64,000 nucleotides of DNA. It comes from Streptomyces halobius. Lineage in GTDB: Bacteria > Actinomycetota > Actinomycetes > Streptomycetales > Streptomycetaceae. Made by a program: the position numbers and the translations under genes. Location: NCBI RefSeq assembly GCF_023277745.1, contig NZ_CP086322.1:7316001-7380000 (forward strand). Direction: 5' to 3'. The notes below the pieces were generated by a model, which was not told the origin of the DNA, searched no databases, and saw only the letters and a program-made list of their open reading frames with translations. Shown here one piece after another: positions 55,903-63,825 of this stretch (positions are counted from its first letter, which is position 1; every line of letters starts with the position of its first letter).

Positions 55903-56521
55903 GGGCGGGATGCTTCCGGGTGGGGCTGATGGTCGAGCTGCCGGGGTGCATGGCTGCATGGATGCAGGTGCGGATGGTGTTCAGATGAGTGGAACGCTAG
56001 AACGGTAGGGAGCCGGGTGATGGCGGGTCAAGAAGCTTGATTCACTGGGGAGAGGCGGTTGTGCGGTGGGGCTTCGTCGCCACTCCTCCGCCGTCTCCGC
56101 CTTCGCCCGGAGATCGCCCTCGCCTTCCGCCGCGCGCTGGACCCGGCGACGAGGCCCCTGCGTACCGGCGCGTTCCTCTACCCGTGAGATGCCGTCGGCG
56201 CCCCGGATGCCGCTCGCCGCATCGCCCGACTCGGGGATCCGTACCCTTGGGCGCCGCGCACCGCTGCGGCGCCGACGCCGGTGTGGATCCGGCGGACGTC
56301 CCCGCGCACGCCGACGGCGTGGTGGTCCCTGCACCGGTGACGCCGCGGCCCGCGCCGATGCGCCCGGCCCGCTCGGGGACGGCGATCCTCGCCGCCGATC
56401 TCACCGTCGTCTCCGGTCTCGGCGGCAGCCCCGGCACCCTCGCCGCCGATGCCGCCCACGCCGCCTCGCCGGGCGTGGGCGCACTGCGGCGCTACCACGC
56501 GGGCCTGGCGAGCGACCAGGA
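55903..56521. other. 619-bp region without a convincing gene
   Basis: Several frames are open, as usual at this G+C. The best + strand frame (56037-56576) encodes GGSPGTLAADAAHAASPGVG and RRYHAGLASDQDQS near its end but overlaps the sortase gene and has no homology I recognise. An alternative stretch reads LRPEIALAFRRALDPATRPL before a stop at about 56190 and may be a gene remnant. I cannot call any of these. Confidence 0.5.
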
Positions 56522-57304
56522 TCAGTCCGCCGTACCGGCCGCGCTGCGCGACACCGCGGGGAACACCGCACGCTGAAACAGCCGGGCGTGCCGCGCCGGT
56601 CCGCTCGGTCCGCCCGGTCCGGTCGGCTGTGTGGAGGCGGCCGCGTCCGTGGCGCCGGTGAGATGTGCGAAGACGACGACATTGCCGAGGTATTCCTGCG
56701 TGTCGGCGTCGAAGTCGCCGCCGCAGGTGATCAGACGGAGTTCGGGCCGGTCGGCCTCCCCGTAGACCTTGTCGTCCGGGAAGTCCTCGCCGTCGTAGAC
56801 CTCGACCGCGTCGACGGTGAAGACCGCCGTCCGGCCGTCCTCGCGCAGGATCTCGATGGGGCTGTGCTTCTTCAGGGAGCCCAGGCTGTAGAAGACGGCG
56901 GGCCCGGAGTGGCTGTCGACATGGCCGGCGATGAGGGCGGTGCCCCGGCTTCCGGGGGCGGCGCCGTCCTTGTACCAGCCGGCCAGGTTCTTGGTGGCGT
57001 CCGGTGGCGCGTCGAGGCTGCCGTCCGGGGTCAGGCCCAGCTTCATCAGGGGTGCGTCGATCTTCACGGACGGCACGGTGACCCGGACCGGCTCCGACGC
57101 GGGCAGTGGCGGGATGGCCGGTACGGCGGGTACCGCGGGCCGGGTGCCCGGCGGACCGGCGCCGAACCCCTGGGCGGCGGACGGCTGGGGCGGCGGTCTG
57201 GTCTCGGTGCCGTGGCTGAGCAGCCAGAGGCCGGTGGCCAGCGCGAGCGCGGTGATGCCGGCTATGACGGGTGTGCCGCCACGGGCGGGGCTGCGGGGTC
57301 CCAT
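56522..57304 (-). CDS. class F sortase
   Basis: 260-aa membrane-anchored transpeptidase. An N-terminal helix (VIAGITALALATGLWLLSH), a Pro/Ala-rich spacer and the catalytic domain follow: KIDAPLMKLGLTPDGSLDAP, the catalytic His in TALIAGHVDSHSGPAVF, the catalytic Cys in LRLITCGGDFDADTQEYLGN with NVVVFAHLTG. No Arg is seen in the 24 residues after the Cys, where class F enzymes usually keep one. Start ATG 57304, or GTG 57316. The C-terminal tail of about 40 residues is unusual. It is preceded on the same strand by a secreted, tail-anchored gene. Confidence 0.9.
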   Translation of the reverse strand: MGPRSPARGGTPVIAGITALALATGLWLLSHGTETRPPPQPSAAQGFGAGPPGTRPAVPAVPAIPPLPASEPVRVTVPSVKIDAPLMKLGLTPDGSLDAPPDATKNLAGWYKDGAAPGSRGTALIAGHVDSHSGPAVFYSLGSLKKHSPIEILREDGRTAVFTVDAVEVYDGEDFPDDKVYGEADRPELRLITCGGDFDADTQEYLGNVVVFAHLTGATDAAASTQPTGPGGPSGPARHARLFQRAVFPAVSRSAAGTAD

Positions 57305-57417
57305 CGCTGTGCGCACTCCTCCCGGGAAGCGGGATTCGGTCCGCGGACCGGCCCCCCGGCTGCCTCGCAGGCATCCGGCCGTTGCTGCTCACGGCGGCCG
57401 GCCGGGGCAGGTCCCCC

Positions 57418-58029
57418 TCAGGAGCGGCCCCCCTCGCGACGGCGGCGCAGCATCCAGATGCCCCCGGCGACAGCGGCCATCACCAGGGCCGAGCCCGAGG
57501 CGATCTCGGAGGCGCTGGAGCTCTCGGCCGTGGTGCCGGCACCGGTCTTCGCCTTTCCCTTGGGCGCCGGGGTGGCACTGCTGCCGGCGGTGGCGCCCGG
57601 GGGGCCGCCCCCGGCGCCGTGCTCGCTCACCGTGCTGCCCTCGCCGCCCTTGGCCGTCTTGCCCACCTTGCTGATCTTGCTGACGCCGACGGTGCCGGTG
57701 AGCTCCTTGCCGTGGGAGCAGATACCGCCGAGGCCGTAGTTACCGGGCCGGGTGCCGGACGGAATCCGCAGCGTGCCCTGCACGTTCCCGGAGTGCGCCC
57801 GTCCCGTGGACGAGAGGTGGATGATGCCGGCGCCCAGCGCGCTCGCGTCGACCCTGGCCGAGCCGTTCTTCCCGCAGGCGTTGCTGGTCAGACTGACCGT
57901 GGAGCCCGCCGTGGCCGCGCCGGGGGAGGCCTCGATGGTGCCGAAGTCACCGGCGGACGCCGCGGTGGTGGAGAGACTTAGCGCGGCGACGGACAGCGCG
58001 GCACCGGTGAGTACTCGACTGGAACGCAT
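57418..58029 (-). CDS. secreted tail-anchored protein, possible sortase partner
   Basis: 203 aa. Signal peptide RSSRVLTGAALSVAALSLST up to TTAASA, then a beta-type domain with a Cys pair (SNACGKNGSARV, GGICSHGKELTG). A Gly/Ser/Lys-rich linker leads to a C-terminal helix ASGSALVMAAVAGGIWML followed by RRRREGGRS. It looks like a cell-wall surface protein, but there is no LPXTG; SSASEIASG sits where the sorting motif would be. It lies 113 bp upstream of the sortase on the same strand. Confidence 0.8.
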   Translation of the reverse strand: MRSSRVLTGAALSVAALSLSTTAASAGDFGTIEASPGAATAGSTVSLTSNACGKNGSARVDASALGAGIIHLSSTGRAHSGNVQGTLRIPSGTRPGNYGLGGICSHGKELTGTVGVSKISKVGKTAKGGEGSTVSEHGAGGGPPGATAGSSATPAPKGKAKTGAGTTAESSSASEIASGSALVMAAVAGGIWMLRRRREGGRS

Positions 58030-58143
58030 GGTGACGAACCTCCACGAAGCGCGGACCGGGCACGCCGTTGTGCCACGAGAAGAGTTGACGGAGTTCCACG
58101 CTTCCTGATTCCGAGGTAAGCGGCCCGGCGCCGACCAAGCCTG

Positions 58144-58158
58144 CTGACATGCTGTCAG
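58144..58158. promoter_or_regulatory. short inverted repeat upstream of the tail-anchored gene
   Basis: CTGACA TGC TGTCAG, a perfect 6-bp repeat, 115 bp before the start at 58029 on its coding side. Could be a binding site; no regulator is proposed. Confidence 0.35.
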
Positions 58159-58327
58159 AACATGCCTCGCCGGTCGACGGCCGTCCCGCATCGCCAGGAA
58201 AAGGGCAGGTCGGGGCGGGATTTCCGGTGAGAGTCGGTAATCTGGCGCGTTGGGGTGATCGGGTGACGGGGTGTGGCGGTGCTGGGTTGCGTCGTGCCGG
58301 TCATCCCCCTGCCCAGGCCGGGCGTGC

Positions 58328-59068
58328 CTACCCCGGCCGTACGAACCCGCATTCGTACGCGGCGATCACCGCCTGGGTCCGGTCCCGCACCCCGAGCTTG
58401 GCCAGCACCCCCGCGACATGGGTCTTGACCGTGGCGGGGCCGACCCCCAGCCGGTCCGCGATCTCGGCGTTCGTCAGCCCGCCCGTCATCAGCCGCAGCA
58501 CCGCGCCCTCCCGCTCCGACAGCCGGTCCCGCAGCGCCCGCGCCGCGTCGTCCGCCGCCCGCTCCCCGGCGTGCCGGGCGGCCAGCGCGCGGACCGCCGC
58601 CGGGAACAGCAGCGAATCGCAGCGCGCCACCAGCCGCACGGCCTGGACCAGCTCCTCCGCGCCGGACCGCTTGAGCAGAAACCCGCTGGCCCCGGCCCGC
58701 AGCGCGTCATAGACATAGGAGTCGTTCTCGAACGTCGTCACCACGATGATGCGGGGCGGCTCGGACATCCCGGCGAGCACCTGCTCGGTCGCACGGATAC
58801 CGTCGATCTCAGGCATCCGGACGTCCATCAGTACGATGTCCGGGCGCAGTTCACGGATCAACGGCACCGCCTCCGCGCCGGTCGCCGCCTCGCCGATCAC
58901 CTCCATATCGGCCTCCGCGCCGAGGATCGCGCGTAGCGCCGAACGCACCATCCGCTCGTCGTCGGCGAGGACGACACGGAGCGCGCGGGCGCCGCCGGCC
59001 CCGGGAGGCGGAACGGTTTCCGTACCCGTCGCGTCCGCCTGCTCGCCGTTGTTGCGCATCCCGCTCAT
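58328..59068 (-). CDS. NarL/FixJ-family response regulator
   Basis: 246-aa regulator. Receiver domain: RVVLADDERMVRSALRAILG with acidic pocket and the phosphoacceptor Asp in DIVLMDVRMPEIDG, a VTTFENDSYVYDAL Thr region and LLKRSGAEELVQAV Lys. The C-terminal LuxR HTH is LSEREGAVLRLMTGGLTNAE then IADRLGVGPATVKTHV. ATG 59068; 59059 is also possible. It lies 209 bp downstream of the kinase gene, separated by repeats. Confidence 0.94.
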   Translation of the reverse strand: MSGMRNNGEQADATGTETVPPPGAGGARALRVVLADDERMVRSALRAILGAEADMEVIGEAATGAEAVPLIRELRPDIVLMDVRMPEIDGIRATEQVLAGMSEPPRIIVVTTFENDSYVYDALRAGASGFLLKRSGAEELVQAVRLVARCDSLLFPAAVRALAARHAGERAADDAARALRDRLSEREGAVLRLMTGGLTNAEIADRLGVGPATVKTHVAGVLAKLGVRDRTQAVIAAYECGFVRPG

Positions 59069-59089
59069 TCCCGCTCGCCTGCCCTGTCC

Positions 59090-59200
59090 TTGCTGAGCTC
59101 GCTGTGTTTGCCGTGCTCGACCCGGTTGATTCGGTGGATCCGGCCGACCCGGTGGACCCGGCGGACCCGGGTCAATTCGGTGGACCCGGTCATCCGGCCC
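59090..59200. repeat. CCGGGTCCACCG-type repeats between kinase and regulator genes
   Basis: On the minus strand the spacer repeats CCGGGTCCACCG and CCGGGTCCGCCG units. Read in the response-regulator frame this would encode GPPGPPGRPDPPNQPG, collagen-like, but no start makes it part of the protein. Confidence 0.6.
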
Positions 59201-59277
59201 CCCGCCCTGTCCCACCCGGCCGACGATCGCCCGGCTTACCGTGCCGCCTGTCCCGCCCACGGTGCCGTCCGTCCCGC

Positions 59278-60519
59278 TCACCGCGCCGCCCCCAGCGGCA
59301 GCCGGGCGGTCAGCCGCCATACGCCGCCGCGCGCAGCGGCCGTCGCATTGCCGCCCAGCAGCCGGGCGCGCTCACCGATACCCCGTAGCCCGCGGCCCCC
59401 GCCCGTACGAGCCGCCGGGGCAGCGGCGTCCGCCGTATCGTCCACCGTCCGCTCCGCCGTCAGCGGGTTCTCCATGGTAAGCGTCAACTCCCCCTCATAG
59501 ATGTGGAGTTGGAGCTCGACGTCCACCGGACCGGCATGCCGCAGCGCGTTGCTGAGCCCCTCCTGCACGATCCGGTACGCCTCCCGGGAGACCATCGGCG
59601 GCAGCCCGGCGCGGCTCCCCTCGATCGTTGTCCGGATGTGCAGACCCACCGCGCGGGTACGGTCGAGCAGCGTGTCCAGGCCGTCCAGGGTGGGCGCCGG
59701 AGCGGTCGGCCGAGCGCCGTCCTCCTCGCGCAACAGCCCCAGGACGGTGTCCAGTTCCGCGACCGCCTCACGGGTGGTCTCCTCGATGGCGGTCAGCGCC
59801 TGGCGGGCGAACTCCGGGTCCGCGTCCAGGACCCGGCGGGCCGCGCTCGCCTGGAGGGTGACGGCGCTGAGCGCGTGCCCCACGGAGTCGTGCAGCTCGC
59901 GGGCCAGCCGGTTGCGGGAGGCCAGATCGGCGGCCCGGCGCTCGGCGGCGGCCAGCTGGTCGGCGGGCGTCGGCCCCAGGAGCAGCGGTGCGCAGCGGGC
60001 CAGCAGCGCCCCGGCCGCCCAAGCGGTGCCGACCAGCAGGGCCAGCAGCATCAGACCGGCGAGCGGGCCGAGCGCACGGGGGACGGGCTGCCACCACCAC
60101 AGCGAGGCGTACCGGTCGGGGCCGGAGTACGGCAGCGCCAGCAGCACGATCGCGGCCGGCGGTACGGCGAGCGTCATCCCGCTCACGGTCCCGCCGATGC
60201 CCACATGCATCACGAACCACAGCGCCGCACGCCGCCTGGCCGCCCACGAGTCGGCCGGCCCGTCGGCCAGCAGTTCCTCGGGCACACCGCACAACGACCG
60301 TACGGAGCCCACCGAGACCGGCCGCGCCTGCGGGACAAGCACCACCAGGGCGGCGAGCGGCAGCGCGCCGCCGAATGCCAGGAGCTGGGTCGTGAGATCG
60401 CGCCACGGATCGGCGCCGGGCACGATCAGCGAGAGAACGACCGTCATCAGCAGGAAGAACGGCATCAACAGCGCGCCGCCCTGCACCAGATGGCTCCAGC
60501 GCCCGACGATCAGTTGCAC
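59278..60519 (-). CDS. sensor histidine kinase (NarL-type)
   Basis: 413-aa membrane kinase. Six hydrophobic stretches in the first 210 residues (VVLSLIVPG, QLLAFGGALPLAALVVLVP, AALWFVMHVGIGGTVSG, PAAIVLLALPYSG, GPLAGLMLLALLVGTAWAAG). The HisKA_3 box is RLARELHDSVGHALSAVTL, the N box ALRHAGPVDVEL and the G box GGRGLRGIGERARLLGG. GTG 60519 overlaps the preceding frameshifted gene by 10 bp, typical of a coupled start. It pairs with the downstream response regulator. Confidence 0.92.
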   Translation of the reverse strand: MQLIVGRWSHLVQGGALLMPFFLLMTVVLSLIVPGADPWRDLTTQLLAFGGALPLAALVVLVPQARPVSVGSVRSLCGVPEELLADGPADSWAARRRAALWFVMHVGIGGTVSGMTLAVPPAAIVLLALPYSGPDRYASLWWWQPVPRALGPLAGLMLLALLVGTAWAAGALLARCAPLLLGPTPADQLAAAERRAADLASRNRLARELHDSVGHALSAVTLQASAARRVLDADPEFARQALTAIEETTREAVAELDTVLGLLREEDGARPTAPAPTLDGLDTLLDRTRAVGLHIRTTIEGSRAGLPPMVSREAYRIVQEGLSNALRHAGPVDVELQLHIYEGELTLTMENPLTAERTVDDTADAAAPAARTGGGRGLRGIGERARLLGGNATAAARGGVWRLTARLPLGAAR

Positions 60520-60923
60520 CGCGCGGCCTCGCGTTCGGCGAAGAAATGGGCATCGGCGACTGCCGCGAGTATTCCGACCAGCATCTGCACAGAGTAGGCC
60601 AGGCCCAACCAGGGCGTGGCGAGCCGCGGATCGACGGCGGGCACCGAGAGCGTGGTGAGCGTCATCCAGCCGCCCCAGCAGGCCGGCGCGCCCGAGCCGG
60701 TCCGGGCGGCGGCCGGCGGCAGCAGGAGCGGGACGTGGCGGCCGCGCCATCAGCACGGTCAGCGCGTTCAGCGCCATCAGGGAGTTGCCGTCCTGGCGCA
60801 GCGCGCTCGCCTCGGGAATGCCGATCCGGCTGCCCGCGACCCGGGCGGTCTTCAGCGAGAGGTAGGGGACGCAGGCGACCAGGGGGCCGCCCGGAGGAGG
60901 GAACGGGTGCGCTGCGCGGTCAT
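60510..60923 (-). pseudogene. frameshifted membrane protein gene upstream of the kinase
   Basis: Minus strand, ATG 60923 to TGA 60510. The ATG frame gives TAQRTRSLLRAAP and then stops early; a shifted frame continues LVACVPYLSLKTARVAGSRI then GIPEASALRQDGNSLMALNA, and the original frame resumes at about 60745 with LATPWLGLAYSVQMLVGILA and ends AEREAARCN. Two compensating one-base indels would restore one membrane-protein frame of about 138 aa. The start and stop are in phase, so a sequencing error or a genuine double indel are both possible. Confidence 0.7.
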
Positions 60924-60975
60924 GCCCTCAGACTTCCGGCGTCCCGGCCCGGCCGCCTCGCCCTCGGTGACGATC

Positions 60976-61029
60976 CTCCCCCCATTGCCTGAACGGCATG
61001 GGAGGTACCCCCATCGCCGGACGGGGGGA
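60976..61029. repeat. dispersed palindromic element, copy 3
   Basis: CCTCCCCCCATTGCC pairs with GGCATGGGAGG nearby, and CCCCCATC and GGGGGGAG follow. It is intergenic, 95 bp from the IclR gene end. Confidence 0.55.
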
Positions 61030-61123
61030 GCCGTACGACGGAAGCGGAGGAGAGGGTTCCGGGGCGGAGGTGGGGAGGGAGAGTCGGGATGCCGCCGGGC
61101 CGGACGCCGCGCCGGAAGGTGGC

Positions 61124-61894
61124 TCAGAGCCGCCGGGTGGCCAACGTCAGCCGGTCCCGCGCGTCGAACAGCGCGTCCCTGATGGTCTGTTCATGGGCCG
61201 GCGTGAGCCGTGCCACCGGCACCGAGCAGCTGATCGCGTCCCGCGCCGGGGTGCGGTACGGGATCGCCGCACCGAAACAGCGCAGGCCCAGCGTGTTCTC
61301 CTCGCGGTCCACCGCATAACCCCGCTCGCGCACCGTGTGCAGCTCCTCGATCAGCTGCTCGCGGTCGGTGATGGTGCGCTCGGTCAGCGCCGTGAGGGTG
61401 GGCGGCAGCAACGCGCGGACCTGGTCGTCGGTGTAGGTGGCGAGCAGCGCCTTGCCCAGCGAGGTGGAGTGCGCGGGCAGCCGGCGGCCGACCCGGGTGA
61501 ACGGCCGCAGATAGTGCTGCGACTGGCGGGTGGCGAGATAGACGACATTGACACCGTCCAGCCGCGCGAGGTGGATCGTCTCGGTGGTGTCGTCCGCGAG
61601 CCGGTCCAGCGCCGGGCGGGCGGCGGCCACCACTTCGTCGCCGTCGATGTACGACGTGCCGACCAGCAGGGCGCGGACGCCGATGCCGTAGCGGGTGCCG
61701 GTGGCGTCCGTCTCGACCCAGCCCAGGTCGACGAGGGTGCGCAGCAGCATGTAGAGGCTGGACTTGGGGTAGCCGACGGCTTCCTGGACCGAGGCCAGGC
61801 TGTGCATGCCGGGGCGGCCCGCGAAGTACTCCAGCAACTCCACCGTCCGCACCGCGGACTTGACCTGCGATCCACCGGAATCGGCAGCTGACAT
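61124..61894 (-). CDS. IclR-family regulator
   Basis: 256 aa. N-terminal winged HTH: TVELLEYFAGRPGMHSLASV, AVGYPKSSLYMLLRTLVDLG. C-terminal IclR effector domain with HYLRPFTRVGRRLPAHSTSL and GKALLATYTDDQVRALLPP. Start ATG 61894 gives a normal N-terminal length; 61942 is open as well. It is divergent from the semialdehyde dehydrogenase gene, its probable target. Confidence 0.93.
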   Translation of the reverse strand: MSAADSGGSQVKSAVRTVELLEYFAGRPGMHSLASVQEAVGYPKSSLYMLLRTLVDLGWVETDATGTRYGIGVRALLVGTSYIDGDEVVAAARPALDRLADDTTETIHLARLDGVNVVYLATRQSQHYLRPFTRVGRRLPAHSTSLGKALLATYTDDQVRALLPPTLTALTERTITDREQLIEELHTVRERGYAVDREENTLGLRCFGAAIPYRTPARDAISCSVPVARLTPAHEQTIRDALFDARDRLTLATRRL

Positions 61895-61934
61895 CGCCCT
61901 TGACCCCTCTGCTCGGACAGTCATAGAGTCCCAT

Positions 61935-61960
61935 ATGTTCATGATCCGGGACGATGTTCA
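61935..61960. promoter_or_regulatory. direct repeats between iclR and the dehydrogenase gene
   Basis: ATGTTCA at 61935-61941 and again at 61954-61960, 19 bp apart, inside a longer ATATG/CATAT inverted context. Candidate IclR site. Three CTCGATACGG-like repeats lie further on (62023-62050). Confidence 0.4.
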
Positions 61961-62087
61961 GCATATCGAACGCCGTACGGGCTGCGGCAAGACCGGGCAC
62001 GCTCCGACCCGTCCCGGTCATACTCGATACGGCTCGATACGGCTCGGCTCGTACGGTCGGCACGGCATCGCCCGGGAGGAATGCACG

Positions 62088-63818
62088 GTGGCAGCAGAGG
62101 CAGCACCAGTCTGGAGTGTCGACCCCCGAACCGGGAAGCCACGCGAACAGGTTGCGGTGGAGTCCACAGCGGCCGAGGTGGACGCGGCGGTACGCACGGC
62201 GCACGCCGCCTTCGCCCCGCTCGCCGACCGCACCGTACGCGCCACCTTCCTGCGCCGCGCCGCCGGTCTGCTCGACGAGGCGGGCGAGGCGGTCATCGAG
62301 GCCGCCGACGCCGAGACCGCGCTCGGCCCCGGCCGGCTCACCGGCGAACTCGCCCGCACCACCTACCAGTTGCGGGCCTTCGCGGACGGTGTGACCGAGG
62401 GCGCGTTCCTCGACGTACGCATCGACCACGCCGACCCCGACCGCACCCCGCCACGGCCCGACCTGCGCCGCTACAAGATCCCGCTGGGCACCGTCGCGGT
62501 CTACGCCGCCAGCAACTTCCCGCTCGCCTTCTCCGTCCCGGGCGGCGACACCGCCAGCGCCCTCGCGGCCGGCTGCCCCGTCGTCGTCAAGGCGCACCCC
62601 GACCACCCCGCCACCTCCGAACTCTGCGCCGCGCTGCTGCGCCGCGCCGCCACCGACGTCGGCCTGCCCGAGGGGGTGGTGAACCTGGTGCACGGCTTCC
62701 AGGCGGGCATCGACCTGGTGCGCCACCCACTGATCTCCGCCGCCGGGTTCACCGGCTCGGTGCGCGGCGGCCGTGCCCTGTACGACGCGGCCGCGGCCCG
62801 CCCGCACCCCATCCCCTTCCACGGCGAACTGGGCAGCCTCAACCCCGTCGTGGTCACCGAGGCCGCGGCCGCGGAACGCGCCGAGCAGCTCGGCACCGGG
62901 CTCGCCGCCTCGATGACGCTCGGCGTCGGCCAGTTCTGCGTCAAGCCCGGCCTCGTCCTGGCACCGGCCGGCGACACCGGCGACCGGCTGCTGAAGTCGC
63001 TGACCGCCGCGGTCAGCGACACCGAGCCGGGGGTGCTGCTCGACCACCGGATGCGGGACGCGTTCCTCGACGGCGTCCGCACCCGCGCCGAACTCCCCGA
63101 CGTCCAGGCGCCGGTGACCCCGGGCGCGGGCGGCGAACACACCGTCAGCGCGGGCTTCCTCACCGTCCCCGCCGCTCGCCTCGCCACCGAAGGGCCGCAC
63201 GACCTCCTCCTGGAGGAGTGCTTCGGCCCGGTGACCGTCCTCGCCCGCTACACCGACGAGTCCGAGATCGGCGCCGTACTCGCCCGGCTGTCCGGGAATC
63301 TCACCGCGACGCTCCATCTGGGCGACGCGGAGAGCGCGGGGACCGATGCTGCCGTGGGTACGGAGAGCGCCGCGACCGGTGATGTGGCAGGCGACGCGGG
63401 TGACGCTGGGGATGGTGGTGACGGCGTCGGCCTGGGCGCCCGTGGCGCTGCGGACAGCAACGACGGCATCGGCCTGGGTGCCCGACTGCTCTCCGCGCTC
63501 ACCCCGCTGGCCGGACGCATCGTGGTCAACGGCTGGCCGACCGGTGTCGCGGTAGCCCCCGCCCAGCACCACGGCGGCCCCTACCCGGCCACCACCTCCA
63601 CCTCGACCTCCGTCGGCGGCACCGCCGTCGAACGCTGGCTCCGCCCTGTCGTCTACCAGGACACCCCGCCCGCCCTGCTCCCGCCCGAGCTCCGTGAGGA
63701 CAACCCTCCCCCTGGGGGCACCTCCCGGCGTCAGCCGGGGGACTTCGGCCGGGGGGACCCCCATCTCGCTTCGCTCGGCCTGCCACGTCGTGTCGACGGC
63801 CGTGCCGAGGGCGCGTAG
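62088..63818 (+). CDS. aldehyde dehydrogenase (2,5-dioxovalerate/ketoglutarate semialdehyde type)
   Basis: 576 aa, longer than the usual 510. GTG 62088 follows GGGAGGA by 8 nt. NADP domain: LGTVAVYAASNFPLAFSVPG, PVVVKAHPDHPATSEL; catalytic Glu in FHGELGSLNPVVV and Cys in LGVGQFCVKPGLVL. Two unusual inserts are visible: an acidic Gly/Asp/Ala stretch (about residues 420-465, DGGDGVGLGARGAADSNDG then IGLGARLLS) and 24 codons near the end from a palindromic element (63708-63779). The family oxidises alpha-ketoglutarate semialdehyde in sugar-acid catabolism; IclR control fits. Confidence 0.9.
   Translation: MAAEAAPVWSVDPRTGKPREQVAVESTAAEVDAAVRTAHAAFAPLADRTVRATFLRRAAGLLDEAGEAVIEAADAETALGPGRLTGELARTTYQLRAFADGVTEGAFLDVRIDHADPDRTPPRPDLRRYKIPLGTVAVYAASNFPLAFSVPGGDTASALAAGCPVVVKAHPDHPATSELCAALLRRAATDVGLPEGVVNLVHGFQAGIDLVRHPLISAAGFTGSVRGGRALYDAAAARPHPIPFHGELGSLNPVVVTEAAAAERAEQLGTGLAASMTLGVGQFCVKPGLVLAPAGDTGDRLLKSLTAAVSDTEPGVLLDHRMRDAFLDGVRTRAELPDVQAPVTPGAGGEHTVSAGFLTVPAARLATEGPHDLLLEECFGPVTVLARYTDESEIGAVLARLSGNLTATLHLGDAESAGTDAAVGTESAATGDVAGDAGDAGDGGDGVGLGARGAADSNDGIGLGARLLSALTPLAGRIVVNGWPTGVAVAPAQHHGGPYPATTSTSTSVGGTAVERWLRPVVYQDTPPALLPPELREDNPPPGGTSRRQPGDFGRGDPHLASLGLPRRVDGRAEGA
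63708..63779. repeat. dispersed palindromic element, copy 4, in the dehydrogenase C-terminus
   Basis: 72 bp, a multiple of three, encoding PPGGTSRRQPGDFGRG then DPHLASLG. It separates an ending DNP from LPRRVDG, which in this family are normally adjacent. It contains GGGGGCACCTCCC and GGGGGGACCCCCATC. Confidence 0.7.
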
Positions 63819-63825
63819 CGGCACC

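Noticed and set aside
56037..56576. 179-aa plus-strand ORF in the 55.9-56.5 kb gap
   Set aside because: No homology, overlaps the sortase gene by 55 bp and has arginine/proline-rich composition; kept only as an uncertain region.
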